Part shown: positions 60,086-64,000 of the stretch, piece after piece
Numbering within the stretch: position 1 is the stretch's first letter
Layout: the number at the start of each line of letters is the position of its first letter
Source: Loxodes magnus
Lineage: Eukaryota; Ciliophora; Karyorelictea; Loxodida; Loxodidae
Reading direction: 5' to 3'
NCBI GenBank assembly: GCA_946699065.1
Contig: CAMPDV010002808.1
Location: forward strand, 1 to 64,000
Length of the DNA stretch: 64,000 nucleotides
The notes under the pieces: generated by a model
What the model was told of the DNA's origin: nothing
Database searches by the model: none
The model's input: only the letters and a program-made list of their open reading frames with translations
Translations under genes and position numbers: made by a program

Positions 60086-63000
60086 TCAAAAAGTTTATTC
60101 TTAATTTACAAATATGAATAAGCTCTTTCCACTATTTTTTTATTGTTGAAATACCTTCATTAGTAATTTTCTCTAATAGATATGTGCAGAAGTTTCTGAT
60201 AATTTTATATTATGCATATTATGATATAAGTAAATTTATAATTAATTTAATTCAAATTGAATAAAAATATTTTTAAGAGTCTTTTCATTTTTCAACCTTT
60301 ATATTTACTTTTCCCTTTTTCCCTTTTTCCTTTTTTCATCTAATTTTCTCTTATTTTTCTTTCTTACTTGTTTGATTTTTCTATTTGATTTATCTATTTG
60401 ATTTTTTTATTATATTTATTGAATAATTTCGTTAGTACCAATATTTTAAAATTCACCTGGAATCTATTATCTATCCTTCTTTTCTTCTTCTTATAAGTTT
60501 TATTTAAATATTTTTTACTTTTTTCTATTTCTATTAGTTTATTTTTATTAGAAAATGGTTATATTTAAATCATTTTGCTCTCTAAACGAAGAAGATTATG
60601 CTAATTAATATTATTATAATTATTATTGAATTTAAGACATATCGTTAGTTATATTTGTTTATTTTATTTGCTCAACTTTAATTTTTCTTTTTTCTTTATA
60701 CTGTTAAATAAATTTTCTAATGTTTAATATAATCGTTCCCACTGTCACTAAAAAAATGAAAATACTAGAGGAGTATAATATGAAACCTCCTACTTTACTA
60801 ACCTACTTGTCATTTAGTCCTTCTGTTTATATATTTTCTTTTTATGCATCGAAATAGAAATTACTTAAATAGATGCTCATCAAAAAAGTTTCTACTGTGC
60901 TCTCAAAGTAGTTTCGTTTATTATTTTGAAAAGGTTTATACATAATCAAAAATAGGATTTGTAATAGATAGGTTAAAGTCATTAGAATTATCTGAGCTTT
61001 GGGATGATTGATAAGAAGTATAAGTATGGTAGATAAAAAGAATCTTCTTAAGATAAAAGCTGGATAAAATAGAGCTAGCTTATTGGGTTAGAAATATTAG
61101 AAGAAAATATTAAATTTATTCTTTATCTTAGTCAATTATTCTTGGTCTTGATTTGAATCTTATTTTTACTAATAAGAGTAAATAATTTAGAAAGAAACTT
61201 TAATGACTAACTTTTGAATGATCTATATATGAATAACTTACAATGAATATGAAAGCAAATAGTAAGTTAAAAGTTGAAAATAGTTCTTTAAAATCTAAAT
61301 AGTAAATTTGTATAAAAATAGCTAAATTTAAATTTAAACATTAGCCTAAATAAAATCCTACCACTGCTTCATATTAATATAAGCTTAGAAGCTTTTGAAA
61401 AACTTTAGCGTTTTTTAATTTATAACTTAATATTCTAAATACTTAACTCAAAGTCAGAACGGATAGGGTTATAAAAATGGAATTAAGTGAATTAGCTAAG
61501 AATAAACTAGAACTGTAGCTAAGCATTTTTCATATATTTTAGTCTATTTTATTGTTACTTCATTTTATTTAAAAAAAGTCAACATTAAGACCAAAAGGTA
61601 ATTTTAAGTTAAAATTCTAGAAATAATAGTTATTAAGATTATCAGGTCTAGGTACATTTATATAGGCATTTAGCATTATCATTTAAGTAATAAAAGCCAT
61701 AAATCAAAATAATTAGAAGCAACTTTAAGTAACTACACTATATAAATAATGCTACTTTATGCTGATACAAATCCTATATATTAAGAGGTATACTAAATCT
61801 TTTCAGTAAAATCAGTGAAAAATTATTCTGTATCAGTTACTATAAAGTCAAATGAATAGTTAGATGTATTTAAATCAGAACTATTTTTTTAGCATTAATT
61901 AATATTCTACTCATATTTCAGACAAGTAAAGTTTTCAATATAGTAGTTATCATCATTACCACAATTTTAAGCACATTCACCCTAAAATAAAACAAAAGAT
62001 TGCATGCATTGAAGTCATTTTTACTCCTTCTTCATTACAATATAAGCAACTTTTTATTTTCTAATTGCATTTAAGGCAAGTTTAATTCCAATTAAAATGA
62101 GTTTATTTGGGACAATTTTAGACACATTAACCGTCAAGAAGTAGAAAAGATTCTTAGCATTTAGAACAATTCTCTCCTCCTTACTAGCATTATAAGCAAT
62201 TGTCAAACTTTTAATTGCACTTGTAGCAGGTCTAATTTTCAGTAAAGTAAGTTTAGTTTTAAGAGCAATTCTAAACACACTCATTATCTAGCAGAAAAAA
62301 ATATTCCAAACATTTTTTACATTATCTTCCTTCTAAATCGCATTTTAAGCAATTATCTATAGTTATATTGCATTAAAAGCAAGTTTAGTTATAAATAAAA
62401 TAACTATTATCAGAAGAACACTTTTCTACACATTTACCATCAAGTAAAAGATAAGGCTACTAGCATTAAAGGCATTATTATCCTTCATTATCACAATATA
62501 AGCAATTTTCTATATTTTAGCTGCATTTTATACAACTTTAATTTTATTCTAAATAAATTTATTCTGGACAACTTGCTGTACATTAATCATCTAATAGAAG
62601 CCAAGGAGCTTAACATTTTGTGCAAATATCTCCTTCTGAATTACATTCTAAGCAATTAGTTATCTTTTAATCACACTTAGTACAAGTTTAATTTTGAGTA
62701 AAATAAGTGTTATTGGGGCAACTATCAACACATATATTATCAAGATGAAGATAAGATTCTTAACACTGAGTGCAAATATCTCCCTATTAAGTGCAATTTT
62801 AACAGAAGGGAATAGTTTAGTTACAATAATCGCAAATTTTATTATTATCTTTATCTTGTTAATTATTTGGGCATTTAGTTAAACATTCTTTTTCAATTGA
62901 AATTTTTAGAGAGCATACACATAAGCTTCCTTGAAGAATTCAACCATTGTAGCATTATAAGCAAGTATCAGCCCGAGTATCATAACATTTAAAGCAGTAA

Positions 63001-63656
63001 TATTGACAAGAAATTTAGTAAGTCTAATTAAAACCTTAAAATTAATTATTAAGGATAAGAGTAAAATCATTTTGAGTTAAATAATAATTTTTATAATATC
63101 TTGCAGAGTACATCTTTCCTTAAAAAGGAGAACTCTAGATAGACTTTCCTTAGTAAATAAAGTCATTTTAAGTAAAAGTAGGTCATCCCAGAATATTCTC
63201 TTGATTAGTAAAGATATTATTAACTTTAGAATGAGCAAGAGTTAAAAAGGCGTTACCTTTGTTATCTAGGGAAAATCCAACAAGCAATCAAATATCATAA
63301 ATATATCCAGTTGTGATAGTTGCAGAAGATATTTCTGTTCAACTTAGCTTTACTTCAAAATCGGTTTTTATATTTGGTGCTTGATGAAGTCAAAATTCTA
63401 GGAAATTTTAGCTGCTTTGATATATTTATAAAAATACTTAATTTTATACGTTGAAGTCGAATTTAATTCAAGCTGTCACACTAAATTAAGTTTAAGTCTC
63501 AGGATCATAATTATAATCTAAAAACGTTTTTTAAGGAATTTAATTTGTTAATGAGTAAGATTAAGGGATATTGGGATTAATTATATCAAAGAAATCTAGT
63601 TAAGCCATAGTGATTTTGATGAGCTAAAGATTTAACATCAATACAGCTAATTTCAT
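60086..63656 (-). CDS. Laminin-G-like / cysteine-rich repeat membrane protein
   Basis: Starts at Met 63656 with a signal peptide (MKLAVLMLNLQLIKITMA, likely cleaved before QLDFF). Residues about 55-210 form a laminin-G/lectin-like domain (TAWIKFDFNV, EFWLHQAP, DIWLLVGFSLDNKGNAFLTL), its Trp written TGA. From about residue 225 to 600 there are seven or eight furin-like repeats, for example CLECNSEGDICTKCQAPWLL and CVEKCSSDNSYFIYNQTC. Then come several membrane segments, a conserved-looking LALFYPAFILRRFFLSTILI, LLINHPKAQIIL, a last helix (VGGFILYSSSIFIFLVTVGT) and a Lys/Gln-rich cytoplasmic tail. This plan fits the large ciliate family of cysteine-rich surface membrane proteins. The frame is unbroken except for a one-base change near 62.0 kb. 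The first in-frame TGA after the tail is at 60088-60086; a TAA near 60305 is an alternative end. Confidence 0.8.
61983..62025 (-). other. Frame-change site: 43-nt GT...AG candidate intron or local indels
   Basis: Upstream and downstream frames of the cysteine-rich gene differ by one base here. A 43-nt stretch starting GTAAAAATGAC and ending TTTGTTTTATTTTAG would restore frame if spliced. But it contains LQCMQSFVLFQ, which matches the repeat consensus (LQCQQPYLLLD), so it looks like former exon. Just upstream, VMKKEQKW stands where other repeats have C-x6-C, as if one base were missing. Confidence 0.4.
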
Positions 63657-64000
63657 TTTATTATTTTATCAACAATTTTAAAATAAATAGATATATCTAA
63701 TTATCAACTTTAATTATCTTAACTTATTTTATTCCTTTATTCTCTTAATCTTACACTTTCTATATCATTTCTAAATTTTTTAATATCTAAGCTTTAAATT
63801 AATTTTTGTATATAATAAATCCTTACTTTAGCTAAAAAATTAATTGGTTTCTCTATTATTTTCCAAGAGCAAAACAATTTATTATTATTTTTAATTTTAG
63901 ATGATTATTCCTTTAATTTATTGGTTGATAAACTAACTGGAAAGAAATAAATTATCCTTAATTTTATTAAGACAGAGCTTGTTAATAGCAATGAATATCT
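63657..64000. promoter_or_regulatory. Upstream region of the cysteine-rich gene
   Basis: About 340 bp, T-rich then A+T-rich, to the window edge. It must hold the promoter of the minus-strand gene. No motif could be named and no divergent gene was recognised. Confidence 0.25.

Noticed and set aside
60086..63656. TGA as cysteine (Euplotes code) or as a true stop (Tetrahymena code)
   Set aside because: Cys repeats use TGT/TGC throughout and TGA falls at Trp positions, while the open frame crosses many TGA codons.

Overview
The window is a very A+T-rich piece of a nuclear genome, almost certainly from a ciliate. The ordinary stop codons are used as sense codons. TAA and TAG sit where glutamine is expected. 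TGA sits where tryptophan is expected: in a laminin-G-like domain, in the NETW motif of a LINE endonuclease, and inside several zinc knuckles. All three stops being readable points to the karyorelict or Condylostoma type of code (NCBI tables 27/28, Postciliodesmatophora), not to Tetrahymena, Paramecium or Euplotes. A standard-code ORF list therefore misses nearly every gene. I read both strands by eye with TAA/TAG=Gln and TGA=Trp. Every frame is then open, so gene ends and many starts are approximate. For weaker calls a neighbouring frame can look almost as good, and I say so.

The best-preserved genes are on the right. A large minus-strand gene (60.1-63.7 kb) encodes a secreted/membrane protein: signal peptide, laminin-G-like domain, seven to eight cysteine-rich repeats, several membrane segments and a charged tail. 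It converges with an unidentified plus-strand gene (58.8-60.1 kb). A decayed paralogue of the cysteine-rich gene lies at 53.3-56.0 kb, full of frameshifts and lost cysteines. A 94-codon plus-strand gene at 16.3 kb resembles a dynein light chain and seems to end at TAA. A membrane/coiled-coil gene with a probable 16-nt intron lies at 44.6-45.5 kb.

Much of the rest is non-LTR (LINE-like) retroelement debris. The left edge holds the start of an apurinic-endonuclease domain. At least six copies of a coiled-coil/CCHC-knuckle ORF1 occur at 11.4, 13.6, 16.7, 19.4, 29.5 and 56.5 kb. A second ORF1-like family, with a CWYC finger and a conserved YDPENP block, occurs at 3.4, 4.0, 22.3 and 24.5 kb. Every knuckle I could read has lost at least one metal ligand. 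Three copies of a short G+C-rich hairpin (42.24, 53.03 and 57.48 kb) look like conserved retroelement 3' ends.

Between these lie long A+T-only stretches, a roughly 490-bp polypyrimidine/polypurine microsatellite (35.4 kb), a G+C-richer palindrome (42.1 kb) and a diverged tandem duplication (32.9/33.4 kb). I found no rRNA, tRNA, CRISPR array or telomeric repeat. The mix of intact genes, decayed paralogues and dead retroelements fits a germline (micronuclear) or little-processed ciliate genome, but this is inference.
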